47,384 nucleotides of DNA from Clostridium sp. K13 (lineage in GTDB: Bacteria; Bacillota; Clostridia; Clostridiales; Clostridiaceae): positions 1-47,384 of the forward strand of contig NZ_JAASHM010000026.1 in the NCBI RefSeq assembly GCF_019734195.1, read 5' to 3'. Position numbers and translations under genes: made by a program. Numbering within the stretch: the first letter of the stretch is position 1; each line of letters starts with the position of its first letter. Below, piece by piece: positions 17,383-26,089 of this stretch. The notes beneath the pieces are model-generated. The model did not search any database and was not told where the DNA came from. It was given only the letters and a program-made list of their open reading frames with translations.

Positions 17383-17661
17383 AAAAAGTTAATTGTTAAT
17401 ATTTCTCATGATTTAAAAACTCCCTTAACTTCTATAATTAATTATGCTAAATTTTTAAGAAGAAGGAATATTACTAAAGAAGATAGAAAGTAATATATAG
17501 ATATATTAGAAATAAAATCTACAAGTCTTAAGTATTAATATGGAAATACAGAAGGTTTAGGTTTAGTATTAGATATAGCAAAATCTTTATTTGAATTGCA
17601 TAATGGCCAGCTTAAGGTTGATATTGATAATAATGAATTTATAGTAGATATGGTTATTTAG
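17383..17661 (+). pseudogene. decayed sensor histidine kinase remnant
   Basis: One reading frame still encodes the histidine-kinase H-box NISHDLKTPLTSIINYAKFL with the phospho-accepting His. It reads on through an in-frame TAA (17491-17493) and a second stop, then reaches a G2-box-like GLGLVLDIAKSLFELHNGQL near the natural C-terminus. The ATP-binding N and G1 boxes between the two are deleted, and all sensor domains upstream are gone. It is clearly non-functional. No response regulator is nearby. Confidence 0.8.
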
Positions 17662-17685
17662 AAATGTAATTAGAGGAGAGTATTT

Positions 17686-18198
17686 ATGAAAAAAGAGATA
17701 AAATTAAATAATTTAATATTTCCAATATGGATACTTTGGTTATTTCCGCCTATTGTTATTGTAGCTATGATAGGAAATTATATTATTGATAGTTTAGTAA
17801 TATTATTAGCTTTAGTAGTATTTAAGGTATCTTCAGTGACTGGAGAAAGTACAAAAAGTCTTTATAAAAGAAGTATATTAAAGGTATGGATATTTGGTTT
17901 TCTAGCAGATATACTAGGAACAGCATTGTTATTTATTATAATGATGATACTAGGTGGAACTGAAGATTTAGTACAAGGTATAAGTTATAATCCATTATCT
18001 AATTTAGGATCATTTTTAATAGTATTTATTGCAATTTTAGCAGCTGCAGTATTTATTTATATTTTTAATTATAATTATGTATTTAATAAACTTATAATTG
18101 AGAGAAAGGCTAGATTAAAAGTAGCATTAACTATTGCAATATTAACTATGCCGTGGACATATTTAATACCAACAGAGTGGTTTTTTAAATATTATTAA
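17686..18198 (+). CDS. multi-spanning membrane protein of unknown function
   Basis: The 170-aa protein has about five hydrophobic helices (roughly residues 10-30, 33-48, 66-88, 106-128 and 146-162). I recognise no family. A GAGGAG-type ribosome binding site precedes ATG 17686. It follows the kinase remnant and ends just before a terminator, so it may be the surviving member of a signal-transduction locus (inference). Confidence 0.7.
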   Translation: MKKEIKLNNLIFPIWILWLFPPIVIVAMIGNYIIDSLVILLALVVFKVSSVTGESTKSLYKRSILKVWIFGFLADILGTALLFIIMMILGGTEDLVQGISYNPLSNLGSFLIVFIAILAAAVFIYIFNYNYVFNKLIIERKARLKVALTIAILTMPWTYLIPTEWFFKYY

Positions 18199-18215
18199 TA
18201 TAATATTGATACAAG

Positions 18216-18250
18216 AATAACAAGTGTAAAAATACATTTGTTATTTTTTT
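18216..18250 (+). terminator. intrinsic terminator
   Basis: A 13-bp stem (18216-18228 with 18233-18245, one G-U pair, AAAA loop) is followed by TTTTT. Confidence 0.85.
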
Positions 18251-18271
18251 ATAAAAATTTTTTGTTTATTT

Positions 18272-18296
18272 AAACAAAACTATATTTTCATACGTC
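18272..18296 (+). promoter_or_regulatory. ECF-type promoter, probably autoregulated
   Basis: AAAC (18272-18275), 17 nt, CGTC (18293-18296) match the AAC/CGTC bipartite promoters read by ECF sigma factors such as Bacillus SigV, SigX and SigW. It lies 59 nt before the sigma gene, so the factor probably transcribes its own operon. Confidence 0.65.
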
Positions 18297-18354
18297 TATA
18301 TATTAGAATTTGAAATGGTACTATTTACATAATTCTAGATAGGAGAATAAATTA

Positions 18355-18849
18355 ATGATTAAAATTAGGGGTAAGAGCTTAGAGAAAAGGTTCGAACAAG
18401 AAGTTATTGATAATAAAGAAAAGCTTTATAGATTAGCATACTATTATGTAAAAAATCATCATGATGCTATGGATATACTTCAAGAAAGTATATTAAAGGG
18501 ATATTCTAATTTATCTAAGATTAAGGATAAGGATTCTATAGATAAGTATTTAAGTAGGATAATAATTAATACTGCAATAGATTTTATTAGAAAGAATTCT
18601 AAAATGATTTTTACTGATGATGAATGCTTAAAAGAAGTAGAATCAGAAGTAAATTCAAGTGATATTAATTATGCTGTTGATAATCTTGAAGAAGATCTTA
18701 AATCTATTATAGTTTTAAAGTATTTTCATGGTTATAAGATAAGTGAGGTTGCAGAAATATTAGATATTTCAATTTCTACAGTTAAAAATAGAATGCATAA
18801 GGCTTTAAAACAGTTAAGAGTAGAAATTAAGGAGGAAATTTATGAGTAA
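18355..18849 (+). CDS. ECF-type RNA polymerase sigma factor
   Basis: The 164-aa protein has sigma region 2 (LYRLAYYYVKNHHDAMDILQ, about residues 23-42) and region 4 with HTH (HGYKISEVAEILDISISTVK). There is no region 1 or 3, as expected for ECF factors. The next gene, overlapping by 8 bp, is a DUF4179 membrane protein that is the likely cognate anti-sigma factor. This arrangement resembles Bacillus and Clostridium SigV/SigX-like envelope-stress or antimicrobial-peptide modules. Confidence 0.93.
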   Translation: MIKIRGKSLEKRFEQEVIDNKEKLYRLAYYYVKNHHDAMDILQESILKGYSNLSKIKDKDSIDKYLSRIIINTAIDFIRKNSKMIFTDDECLKEVESEVNSSDINYAVDNLEEDLKSIIVLKYFHGYKISEVAEILDISISTVKNRMHKALKQLRVEIKEEIYE

Positions 18850-20125
18850 AAATTATTTTGGTGATGAAAAATTAAAATATGAAAATATAGAAATACCTAA
18901 AGAATTAGATTTTGTGGTAAAGAAAACTTTAAAAGAAGGAAGAAGAAAAAGAAAAGTACAAACTGTATATAAGTATGGTATTGGAGTAGCAAGTACATTT
19001 TTAGTTTTTGTATTATTAGTTAATATGTTTCCAACTGTAGCTTACGCTATGAGTAATATACCAGGAATTAATAAACTAGTAGAGTTTGTTAAGTTTGATA
19101 AAGGTTTTGATAATGCAGTAGAAGAAGGGCTTGTTAAAGAAATAAATTTTAAAGAAGAAAAAAATGGAGTAAAGTTTAAAGTAAATACTATAGCTGGTGA
19201 TTGGAAAAGTCTTTGGATTGATTATGAGATATCTAGTGATACAGAACTTGGCGTTATAGTTAGTGTAAATGAGAGTAATACAGAAAATGAGATTCCAGTA
19301 TTAATAGAATATAGGGATGGAGAAAATAAAGGAGAACGATATATAAAAATAGGGTTTCAAGAGTTTAATGAAAATTTTGATTTGAAATTTAATATATTTA
19401 AAGATGATGAAGATGCGATGCATGGAAATTATATTGCAAGCTTTAATATACCTATTAGTTTAGATAAGGAGATTTTCAATTGTGAGTTAAAAGAAATTAC
19501 TTTAGATAATAATTTAATTAATACTGAAATAGGTGATATAGAAATAATAAGTTTAAAAAGTAGTAAAACAAGAATTGTTATGGAATTTAAATTGAATAGT
19601 GATAAATATGAATATATGAACTTTGAGAAGCCTAGATTTATAGATGATAAAGGAAATATATACGAAATAAGTTCATCATATATAAGTAGCAGTGATGAAA
19701 ATAATGCAATTAAAATTGTAGAGTTACAAGGTGAAATAAAAGAGAATATTAAAAAATTAACTTTTCAGTTTGATTCTATGTATTATGCTAGAAAAGATAA
19801 TAGAAGTATTATTGTAGATTTAAAAAATAGGCTAGTAGAGCCTAATGATTATAATTTTGAATTTGAAAATTTAATAGGAAATGAACTTATATTAAAGGCT
19901 GAAGATGTTGAAAGTGTATCATTTGAAAATATTATACTTGAAAATGGGGATGATTTAATAAGTGAAAGTGGAGTATCTTGCATAAGTGATGAAGAAAATG
20001 ATAATTATTATATTAAATCATATTTTAAATTAAATGATGTTAATGTTGATAAAGTTAAACTGGAAATATTTTGGATAATGAAGGATAAGGTTGAAGGTAA
20101 CTCAATAGATTTAATATTAAAATAA
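18842..20125 (+). CDS. DUF4179 membrane protein, probable anti-sigma factor
   Basis: The 427-aa protein has a cytoplasmic N-terminal segment of about 40 residues, one membrane helix (about 44-62), the DUF4179 region starting NMFPTVAYAMSNIPGINKLV, and a long extracellular part resembling DUF5643. DUF4179 proteins are typically encoded directly after an ECF sigma factor and are thought to hold it at the membrane. The 8-bp overlap indicates coupled translation, consistent with a 1:1 pair. The inducing signal is unknown. Confidence 0.87.
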   Translation: MSKNYFGDEKLKYENIEIPKELDFVVKKTLKEGRRKRKVQTVYKYGIGVASTFLVFVLLVNMFPTVAYAMSNIPGINKLVEFVKFDKGFDNAVEEGLVKEINFKEEKNGVKFKVNTIAGDWKSLWIDYEISSDTELGVIVSVNESNTENEIPVLIEYRDGENKGERYIKIGFQEFNENFDLKFNIFKDDEDAMHGNYIASFNIPISLDKEIFNCELKEITLDNNLINTEIGDIEIISLKSSKTRIVMEFKLNSDKYEYMNFEKPRFIDDKGNIYEISSSYISSSDENNAIKIVELQGEIKENIKKLTFQFDSMYYARKDNRSIIVDLKNRLVEPNDYNFEFENLIGNELILKAEDVESVSFENIILENGDDLISESGVSCISDEENDNYYIKSYFKLNDVNVDKVKLEIFWIMKDKVEGNSIDLILK

Positions 20126-20141
20126 AAAAATATAACTTAAT

Positions 20142-20173
20142 ATAGGGGGACGAGATTAATGCTCGTCCTCTAT
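20142..20173. terminator. terminator between convergent genes
   Basis: A G/C-rich stem with GACGAG/CTCGTC at its centre, slightly imperfect at the base, lies between the anti-sigma gene and the MATE gene on the other strand and can serve both. Confidence 0.65.
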
Positions 20174-20182
20174 GTTTATTTA

Positions 20183-21508
20183 TTAGATAATTTCCTTACT
20201 CCAATTAGCTTTCTTATAATAAATAAGTGTAACTATAAAACCTATTATCCATCCAATAGGAATACCAATCCATATACCGTCAACTCCTAATAGATTAGAG
20301 AAAAAATATGATCCAGGTATTCTTGCAAGCCATAATGATATTATTGAGCTAATAAGAGGAAAGATTGCATTTCCTGCTCCCTTTATAGCACTAGTTAACA
20401 TAAATGATATACAGATAAATATAAAAAATGGTCCGATAGTATTTAAATAACGAGATCCTATTTGTAATACTTCACTATCTGAATTAAACATCATTATTAG
20501 TTCTTTTGCAAAAAGGCTAAATAAAATTGCAACAGAAATGGCCATAACAATTGATATATAAATTGAATATTTTAATCCATTCGTAATTCTATCAAATTTT
20601 TTAGCTCCCTTATTTTGTGCAACAAATGTTGAAACAGCAGCCCCTAGATTTATAATAGGAAGTGAAATAAAACTTTCAATTCTAAGACCAGCACCAAAGG
20701 CAGCCATAGCAGAAGAACCATAGCTATTCACTAAAGATTGAAGTGCTATATTACCAAATGAAAATAACATTTGCTGAATAGCACTAGGAATACCAAGTTT
20801 TAAACCTTTCTTGAATATTTTATTGTTAAAATTCATTACTTTAATTTTAATATTAAATAACTTATGTTTTTTGTTTAAGTATATGATACTAAATATAAAG
20901 GATGTACCTTGAGAGATTACTGTTGCAAGAGCGGCACCAGAAATATCCATTTTAAAATAAATAATGAAAACTATGTCTAATATTATGTTTAGTATTGTTG
21001 CAATAATAAGAAAGTATAATGGGTTTTTAGAATCTCCAAGCCCTCTTAAAATAGCACTTACACTATTATATCCAGCAGAAAATATAGTTCCAGCAAAAAT
21101 TATTATAAGATAAATTTTTGAAGAATAAAGAATATCCTGTGGTGTGTTCATTAGTTTTAAAATTGGTTCACATAATGCTATTCCAAGGAATGTAATTATT
21201 ATTGAAGATATAAACACAAATATGTAAGTTGTATCTATTGTATTTTTAACCTTGTCCATTTTTTTTGAACCATAGTATTGAGATACTAAAATTGAAAATC
21301 CAAGAGTAATACCAGTTAAAAGTGATGTTAGTAAAAACATAATTGGATTAGCGCCAGATACAGCAGCCATAGCATCTTTACCTATAAATTGACCCACTAT
21401 AATGGAGTCAGCGGTATTGTAAAGTTGTTGAAATAATGCTCCAATTAGCATTGGAAGAGTAAATAATAAAATTGATTTTCCCTCATGTCCTGAAGTTAAG
21501 TCTCTCAT
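20183..21508 (-). CDS. MATE-family multidrug/cation exporter
   Basis: The 441-aa protein has about 12 membrane helices in two homologous halves. Its N-terminus (SILLFTLPMLIGALFQQLYN then ADSIIVGQFIGKDAMAAV) is typical of MATE exporters, which use Na+ or H+ gradients to expel cationic drugs. It has a strong GGGAGG site 7 nt before ATG. Transcribed alone, opposite to its neighbours. The substrate cannot be told from sequence. Confidence 0.93.
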   Translation of the reverse strand: MRDLTSGHEGKSILLFTLPMLIGALFQQLYNTADSIIVGQFIGKDAMAAVSGANPIMFLLTSLLTGITLGFSILVSQYYGSKKMDKVKNTIDTTYIFVFISSIIITFLGIALCEPILKLMNTPQDILYSSKIYLIIIFAGTIFSAGYNSVSAILRGLGDSKNPLYFLIIATILNIILDIVFIIYFKMDISGAALATVISQGTSFIFSIIYLNKKHKLFNIKIKVMNFNNKIFKKGLKLGIPSAIQQMLFSFGNIALQSLVNSYGSSAMAAFGAGLRIESFISLPIINLGAAVSTFVAQNKGAKKFDRITNGLKYSIYISIVMAISVAILFSLFAKELIMMFNSDSEVLQIGSRYLNTIGPFFIFICISFMLTSAIKGAGNAIFPLISSIISLWLARIPGSYFFSNLLGVDGIWIGIPIGWIIGFIVTLIYYKKANWSKEII

Positions 21509-21728
21509 AAAAAAAGCCTCCCTTAGTTATTTAAAGTCTTTTGTATTTATAAAAACTAAAATAATTATATACTAGTATGATAAAATTGTAAAAAGAGGTA
21601 AATTTAAAGTAGAAATATAAAAAATTATGATTAGTATAATATCAATATTTAGAAGTAACGTGGATAGAATATTAATATAGTATCAAATTAAGATTTAATA
21701 TAAAAATTAAAGTTGAGGTGCTAAAAAT

Positions 21729-22016
21729 ATGAAGATATTAATAATGAGACTAGAATTAAGAGCCGAGTGGGTAAATTCATTAAAAGAAAAGAGAATGATA
21801 GTACTAAGTTTGACTAAACGTATTTCAAATAAATTTAATGTATCAGTTTCAGAGGTGGACTTGCAAGATGTTCATGAGAGAATTGGAATTGGTATTACAG
21901 CTGTAAGCACAACAAAAGAGATATTATATTCTTTAAAGGAAAAAATATTAGATTTTGTTGAGGATAATACTGATGCAGAGTTAATTAAGATAGAAGAGGA
22001 AATTATAGACTACTAA
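21729..22016 (+). CDS. DUF503 family protein (YlxP-like)
   Basis: The 95-aa protein matches the DUF503/YlxP family: an N-terminal strand (MRLELRAEWVNSLKEKR) followed by SVSEVDLQDVHERIGIGI, forming a small alpha/beta fold. In Bacillus ylxP sits in the nusA-infB-rbfA operon, and a ribosome-associated role has been suggested; here it is a single gene. GAGGTG provides the ribosome binding site. Confidence 0.88.
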   Translation: MKILIMRLELRAEWVNSLKEKRMIVLSLTKRISNKFNVSVSEVDLQDVHERIGIGITAVSTTKEILYSLKEKILDFVEDNTDAELIKIEEEIIDY

Positions 22017-22087
22017 ACTTAAAATGTATTAAGTAAAAGTGATAAAATATATATTTATTTATCAAGAAAAATTTTCTAAAGAAAATA

Positions 22088-22116
22088 TTGACAAAATATC
22101 CAAAGTAATATATATT
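22088..22116 (+). promoter_or_regulatory. promoter of the metNIQ operon
   Basis: TTGACA (22088-22093), 17-nt spacer, TATATT (22111-22116), placing the transcript start about 30 nt before the SAM riboswitch. Confidence 0.8.
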
Positions 22117-22151
22117 TATATCAACGACACAAAACAATTAAATATCTGAAT

Positions 22152-22334
22152 CTTATCAAGAGTGGTGGAGGGACTGGCCCTGTGAAACCCGGCAACCTAT
22201 TAACAGTTACTAGTTAGTAGTGAGTAGTTAAAGTGAAAGAAATTCTTTAGAATTTTATAATTAACTACTAACTAAAAGCTAATGACTATATTAATGTGGT
22301 GCTAATTCCTGCAGTTTTTTAACTGAGTGATGAG
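22152..22334 (+). promoter_or_regulatory. SAM-I (S-box) riboswitch aptamer with extended P3
   Basis: The core is unmistakable: P1 strands CTTATCA (22152-22158) and TGATGAG (22328-22334), AGAGTGGTGGAGGGACTGGC, GAAACCCGGCAACC and GGTGCTAATTCCTGCAG. It binds S-adenosylmethionine and shuts off the downstream met genes. Instead of the usual short P3, about 99 nt (22198-22296) lie between the CAACC and GGTGC elements and can fold into a long arm closed by ATTAA/TTAAT with an inner repeat-rich stem. Confidence 0.97.
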
Positions 22335-22360
22335 AGGGTAAATTAATAGTGATTTTTATG

Positions 22361-22394
22361 CGCACTTGAGTTTATTCTCTAGTGCGTTTTTTTT
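22361..22394 (+). terminator. SAM riboswitch expression-platform terminator
   Basis: CGCACTTGAG (22361-22370) pairs with CTCTAGTGCG (22377-22386, one mismatch) and is followed by eight T. It forms when SAM is bound and stops transcription before metN. Confidence 0.93.
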
Positions 22395-22436
22395 GTTCAA
22401 TAAAAAATCAATAATTTATATGGGGGAGAGACAAGC

Positions 22437-23399
22437 ATGATTAAAATGCAGAATGTAAAGAAAAATTTTGGTAAAACTGAAGTTTTAAAAGATATTTCTT
22501 TAAATATAAATGAAGGTGAAATTTATGGACTTATTGGACATAGTGGAGCTGGAAAGTCAACTCTTTTAAGGTGTATAAATGCTTTAGAAGATTATAATGA
22601 TGGATCAGTAGAAGTTATGGGGAAGGAAGTAAAAGATTTAAGTGAAAAAGGAAAAAGGGAATTAAGAAAAGAGTTAGGAATGATATTCCAAGGTTTTAAC
22701 CTTTTAAATAGAAAAAATGTATTTAAAAATGTCTCATTGCCATTAGAAGTATGGGGATATGATAAGGCATTCATAAATAAAAGAGTAAATGAACTTTTAG
22801 AAATAGTAGGACTTTCAGAAAAAGCTAAAAGTAAGCCATCAGAATTAAGTGGGGGACAAAAGCAAAGAGTTGCAATTGCAAGAGCATTGGCGTTAGAACC
22901 AAAGATACTTTTGTGTGATGAAGCAACATCAGCATTAGATCCCAAAACAACTAAGGATATACTTTCATTACTAGATGATATTAATAAAAAATTAGGAATA
23001 ACTATAGTAGTTGTTACACATCAAATGGAAGTAGTAAAACAGGTTTGTCAAAGAGTAGCCTTACTTCAAGGGGGTATACTTGTTGCGGAAGGAAGAGCAG
23101 AAGAGGTCTTCTTAAGACCAGAAGTATCATTAAAGAAATTTTTAGGTGAGGTAGATGATGATACGTTGCCAACAGAAGGGATAAATATTAAGTTATTCTT
23201 CCCAAGTGATTCATCAGAAAATGCACTTATAACAAAAATGGCAAGAGAATTAAATATAGATTTTTCTATAGTTGGTGGAAATTTGGAGAAATTTAGAGAT
23301 AAAGTTTTAGGAACATTAACTATAAACATAGATGAAAAAGATAGAAAAGAAGTAATGAAATATCTATCAGCAAAAGACATTATATTGGAGGTGCTGTAA
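22437..23399 (+). CDS. metN: methionine ABC transporter ATP-binding protein MetN
   Basis: The 320-aa ATPase energises D/L-methionine import. Walker A is GHSGAGKST near residues 37-45, the signature LSGGQ, Walker B ILLCDEATSALDP, and the switch His in VVTHQME. A C-terminal NIL (ferredoxin-like) domain, about residues 245-320, is the methionine-sensing regulatory domain that distinguishes MetN from other polar amino acid ATPases. It is first in the operon behind the SAM riboswitch and lies 2 nt before metI. Confidence 0.97.
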   Translation: MIKMQNVKKNFGKTEVLKDISLNINEGEIYGLIGHSGAGKSTLLRCINALEDYNDGSVEVMGKEVKDLSEKGKRELRKELGMIFQGFNLLNRKNVFKNVSLPLEVWGYDKAFINKRVNELLEIVGLSEKAKSKPSELSGGQKQRVAIARALALEPKILLCDEATSALDPKTTKDILSLLDDINKKLGITIVVVTHQMEVVKQVCQRVALLQGGILVAEGRAEEVFLRPEVSLKKFLGEVDDDTLPTEGINIKLFFPSDSSENALITKMARELNIDFSIVGGNLEKFRDKVLGTLTINIDEKDRKEVMKYLSAKDIILEVL

Positions 23400-23401
23400 A
23401 T

Positions 23402-24049
23402 ATGGATATCAAAATGATTAATATTATGATTGAAGCATTAGGACAAACTATTTATATGGTATTTTTCTCGACATTATTTGCAAGTGTTTTAGGATTTATA
23501 CTTGGAATAATAGTAACGGTTACAGCTCCAAAGGGGTTAAAGCCAAATGCTGTAATATATAAGGTTTTAGATTTAGTAATAAATGTACTAAGAAGTTTTC
23601 CATTTATAATTTTAATAGTATTTATTATTCCATTAACTAGAGCAATTGTTGGAACACCAATAGGTGAAACAGCGGCAATAGTACCATTAACAATAGCAGC
23701 AGCACCGTTTGTTGCAAGAATAATAGAATCAGCATTAAAAGAAGTGGATTCAGGAATAATAGAAGCGGCTAAATCATTTGGTGCATCAAATTCTCAAATA
23801 ATATTTAAAGTAATGATTAAAGAAGCAGTTCCATCAATTATATCAGGATTGACATTAACTATAATTAATATAATAGGATATTCAGCAATGGCAGGGAGTG
23901 TTGGTGCTGGAGGGTTAGGTAAAGTAGCTATAAGCTATGGATATCAAAGATATCAAACAGATGTAATGATAGTTACAGTAATTATTTTAATAATAATTGT
24001 TCAAGGACTGCAAAGTTTAGGGAACTATTTATATAAAAAATTAAGTTAA
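23402..24049 (+). CDS. metI: methionine ABC transporter permease MetI
   Basis: The 215-aa integral membrane protein has five predicted helices. The coupling segment ESALKEVDSGIIEAAKSFGAS is the EAA motif contacting MetN. Methionine-uptake function follows from the operon, between metN and metQ under an S-box riboswitch. Confidence 0.97.
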   Translation: MDIKMINIMIEALGQTIYMVFFSTLFASVLGFILGIIVTVTAPKGLKPNAVIYKVLDLVINVLRSFPFIILIVFIIPLTRAIVGTPIGETAAIVPLTIAAAPFVARIIESALKEVDSGIIEAAKSFGASNSQIIFKVMIKEAVPSIISGLTLTIINIIGYSAMAGSVGAGGLGKVAISYGYQRYQTDVMIVTVIILIIIVQGLQSLGNYLYKKLS

Positions 24050-24085
24050 TAAGTAATATTAAAATAAATTTAGGGGGAATTTTAC

Positions 24086-24907
24086 ATGAAAAAGAGAAGT
24101 ATTTTAACAGTAATAATAGCAGGTATAGTAGCAGTAGGACTAGTAGGATGTGGAAATAGTGGAAGTTCATCAAATAACGATGACAAAGTAATAAAGGTGG
24201 GTGTATCACCAGTTCCTCATGAAGAAATTATGGAAGTCGCAAAACCACTTTTAGAAGAAAAAGGATATACAGTTGAAATAGTTGAATTTACTGACTATGT
24301 ATTGCCAAATACATCATTAGAAAATGGTGAAATAGATGCAAACTATTTTCAACATATAGCTTACTTAAATTCATTTAATGAAGATAATGGTACACATTTA
24401 ACTTATACAGCAGAAATTCATTTAGAACCAATGGGGGCTTTTTCTAAAAAGTATAAATCTGTTGATGAAGTTGAAGAAGGAGCAACAGTTGCAGTTCCAG
24501 ATGATCCATCAAATGAAGCAAGAGCATTAAGAGTATTAGCAGCTGCTGGATTAATTGAAGTAAATGATGGAGAATTAATTACTATAGCAGATATAACTTC
24601 AAATCCAAAAAAATTAGAATTTAAAGAGTTAGAAGCGGCAACATTACCAAGAGTTTTAGAAGATGTTGATATTGCAGTAATTAATGGTAACTATGCGTTA
24701 GAAGCAGGACTTGATGTAAATAATGATGCTTTCTATGCAGAAGATAAAAATATTGAAAGCTTAAAAGAAAGAAGAAATGTTTTAGCTGTTAAAGAAGGCA
24801 GTGAAAATACTCAAAAAATTAAGGATTTAACAGAAGCTCTTACATCTGATGAGGTTAGAGAGTTTATAGAAGAAAAATATAATGGAGCAGTTGTTCCGGT
24901 ATTTTAA
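24086..24907 (+). CDS. metQ: methionine-binding lipoprotein MetQ
   Basis: The 273-aa solute-binding protein has a lipoprotein signal peptide with Cys22 in LVGC, then a Ser/Asn-rich linker and the NlpA/MetQ fold (VGVSPVPHEEIMEVAKPLL, ENGEIDANYFQHIAYLNSF, VAVPDDPSNEARALRVL). It captures methionine outside the membrane and delivers it to MetI. GGGGG-type ribosome binding site. Last gene of the operon. Confidence 0.96.
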   Translation: MKKRSILTVIIAGIVAVGLVGCGNSGSSSNNDDKVIKVGVSPVPHEEIMEVAKPLLEEKGYTVEIVEFTDYVLPNTSLENGEIDANYFQHIAYLNSFNEDNGTHLTYTAEIHLEPMGAFSKKYKSVDEVEEGATVAVPDDPSNEARALRVLAAAGLIEVNDGELITIADITSNPKKLEFKELEAATLPRVLEDVDIAVINGNYALEAGLDVNNDAFYAEDKNIESLKERRNVLAVKEGSENTQKIKDLTEALTSDEVREFIEEKYNGAVVPVF

Positions 24908-24993
24908 TTTAATAAAAGCAATAAATAATTATAATAATTACTTGGGGAATTAATTATTATAAAGGGGCTTAAATGATATAATACGGAGAGAAT

Positions 24994-25030
24994 AAAGATG
25001 ATTTCTAGTGAGGAAATCATCTTTTATTAT
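24994..25030 (+). terminator. intrinsic terminator after metQ
   Basis: AAAGATGATTTC (24994-25005) pairs perfectly with GAAATCATCTTT (25013-25024), followed by TATTATTT. Confidence 0.75.
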
Positions 25031-25115
25031 TTCAGTAAATGAAGTATACTGTATATTATGTATATAGTATATAGAAAAATATTACAAGTATCAGAGGGAG
25101 AAAAGAGGACAAGCT

Positions 25116-26075
25116 ATGAATATTTCTAATATAAATGTTGGTTTAACAGGAGAAGATTTATTAAGTATATATAATGATTTTGTATCAATAAAAGAACTTA
25201 ATATAGAAAATATAGAAATAAAAGAAGATATAAGGATAGTAGGTTCATTTACAAAAGGTATTGTTATAAAATTTGAATGTAGATTTAAGTTGAATTCTAT
25301 GGAGAATGGATTAATAAATGGTGAGGTTACTGGATTTAAAATTCTTAATATAGGAATAGTATCATTTTTAAGAAAGATTGCATTAAAGTTTGCTTTAAAA
25401 TCTTTAAGTGATATGGGTATAAGCTATGATAATGGTAAAGTTATAATACAATATAAATACTTATTAAAGGATATTCCATATGTTGATTTTGATATTCATA
25501 GTATATATTGTGCATATGGAGTTTTAAATGTAGAATTAAAAAATATAAACTTATCTTTAGGCGGAGAGTTAAAGAAAGAAATAGAACTTATAAGTTTTGA
25601 AAAAGAAAATAAAGCTGAATTTAATGAAGAAGAAATAAAGAAAACAGAAGATTGTTATACTAAGGGAAGAGAAAAGGTTAGCAGAAAGTTACCGGAAAAG
25701 GCTAAAAAATATAAAGATTATATTTTTGTATTGCCAGATATTGCAGCTTTAATATATAGATTACTTAAAGATAAAAGAGTAAGCATGAAAACTAAACTTG
25801 TAATATCAGGAGCTGTTGCTTACATTACAATACCAAGTGATTTAATACCTGATAAAGTTCCTTTTGTAGGTAAAATTGATGATATAGCAATTGGAATATT
25901 TGCATTGAATGTTATAATGACAGATGTGCCATTAAATATAATAATGGAAAATTGGCAAGGTAAAAATGATATATTAGTGGTTGTTAAGAATGTAATTGAA
26001 TATGCTACCAACTTTACTGGGGCTAAGAATATAGATAGTATTTATAGGGTTATGGAAGAAATTTTATCAGTTTAG
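25116..26075 (+). CDS. DUF1232 (YkvA-like) domain protein
   Basis: The 319-aa protein has an unassigned N-terminal part of about 190 residues with predicted mixed strands and helices. It is followed by a DUF1232 domain (about residues 205-265) containing the family signature AYITIPSDLIPDKVPFVGKIDD. DUF1232 is a short, membrane-associated helical hairpin of unknown function. The fusion to a long N-terminal region is unusual, because many YkvA proteins are only about 100-130 aa. The next gene starts 14 nt later and may be co-transcribed. Confidence 0.82.
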   Translation: MNISNINVGLTGEDLLSIYNDFVSIKELNIENIEIKEDIRIVGSFTKGIVIKFECRFKLNSMENGLINGEVTGFKILNIGIVSFLRKIALKFALKSLSDMGISYDNGKVIIQYKYLLKDIPYVDFDIHSIYCAYGVLNVELKNINLSLGGELKKEIELISFEKENKAEFNEEEIKKTEDCYTKGREKVSRKLPEKAKKYKDYIFVLPDIAALIYRLLKDKRVSMKTKLVISGAVAYITIPSDLIPDKVPFVGKIDDIAIGIFALNVIMTDVPLNIIMENWQGKNDILVVVKNVIEYATNFTGAKNIDSIYRVMEEILSV

Positions 26076-26089
26076 AATAGGAGATAAAA

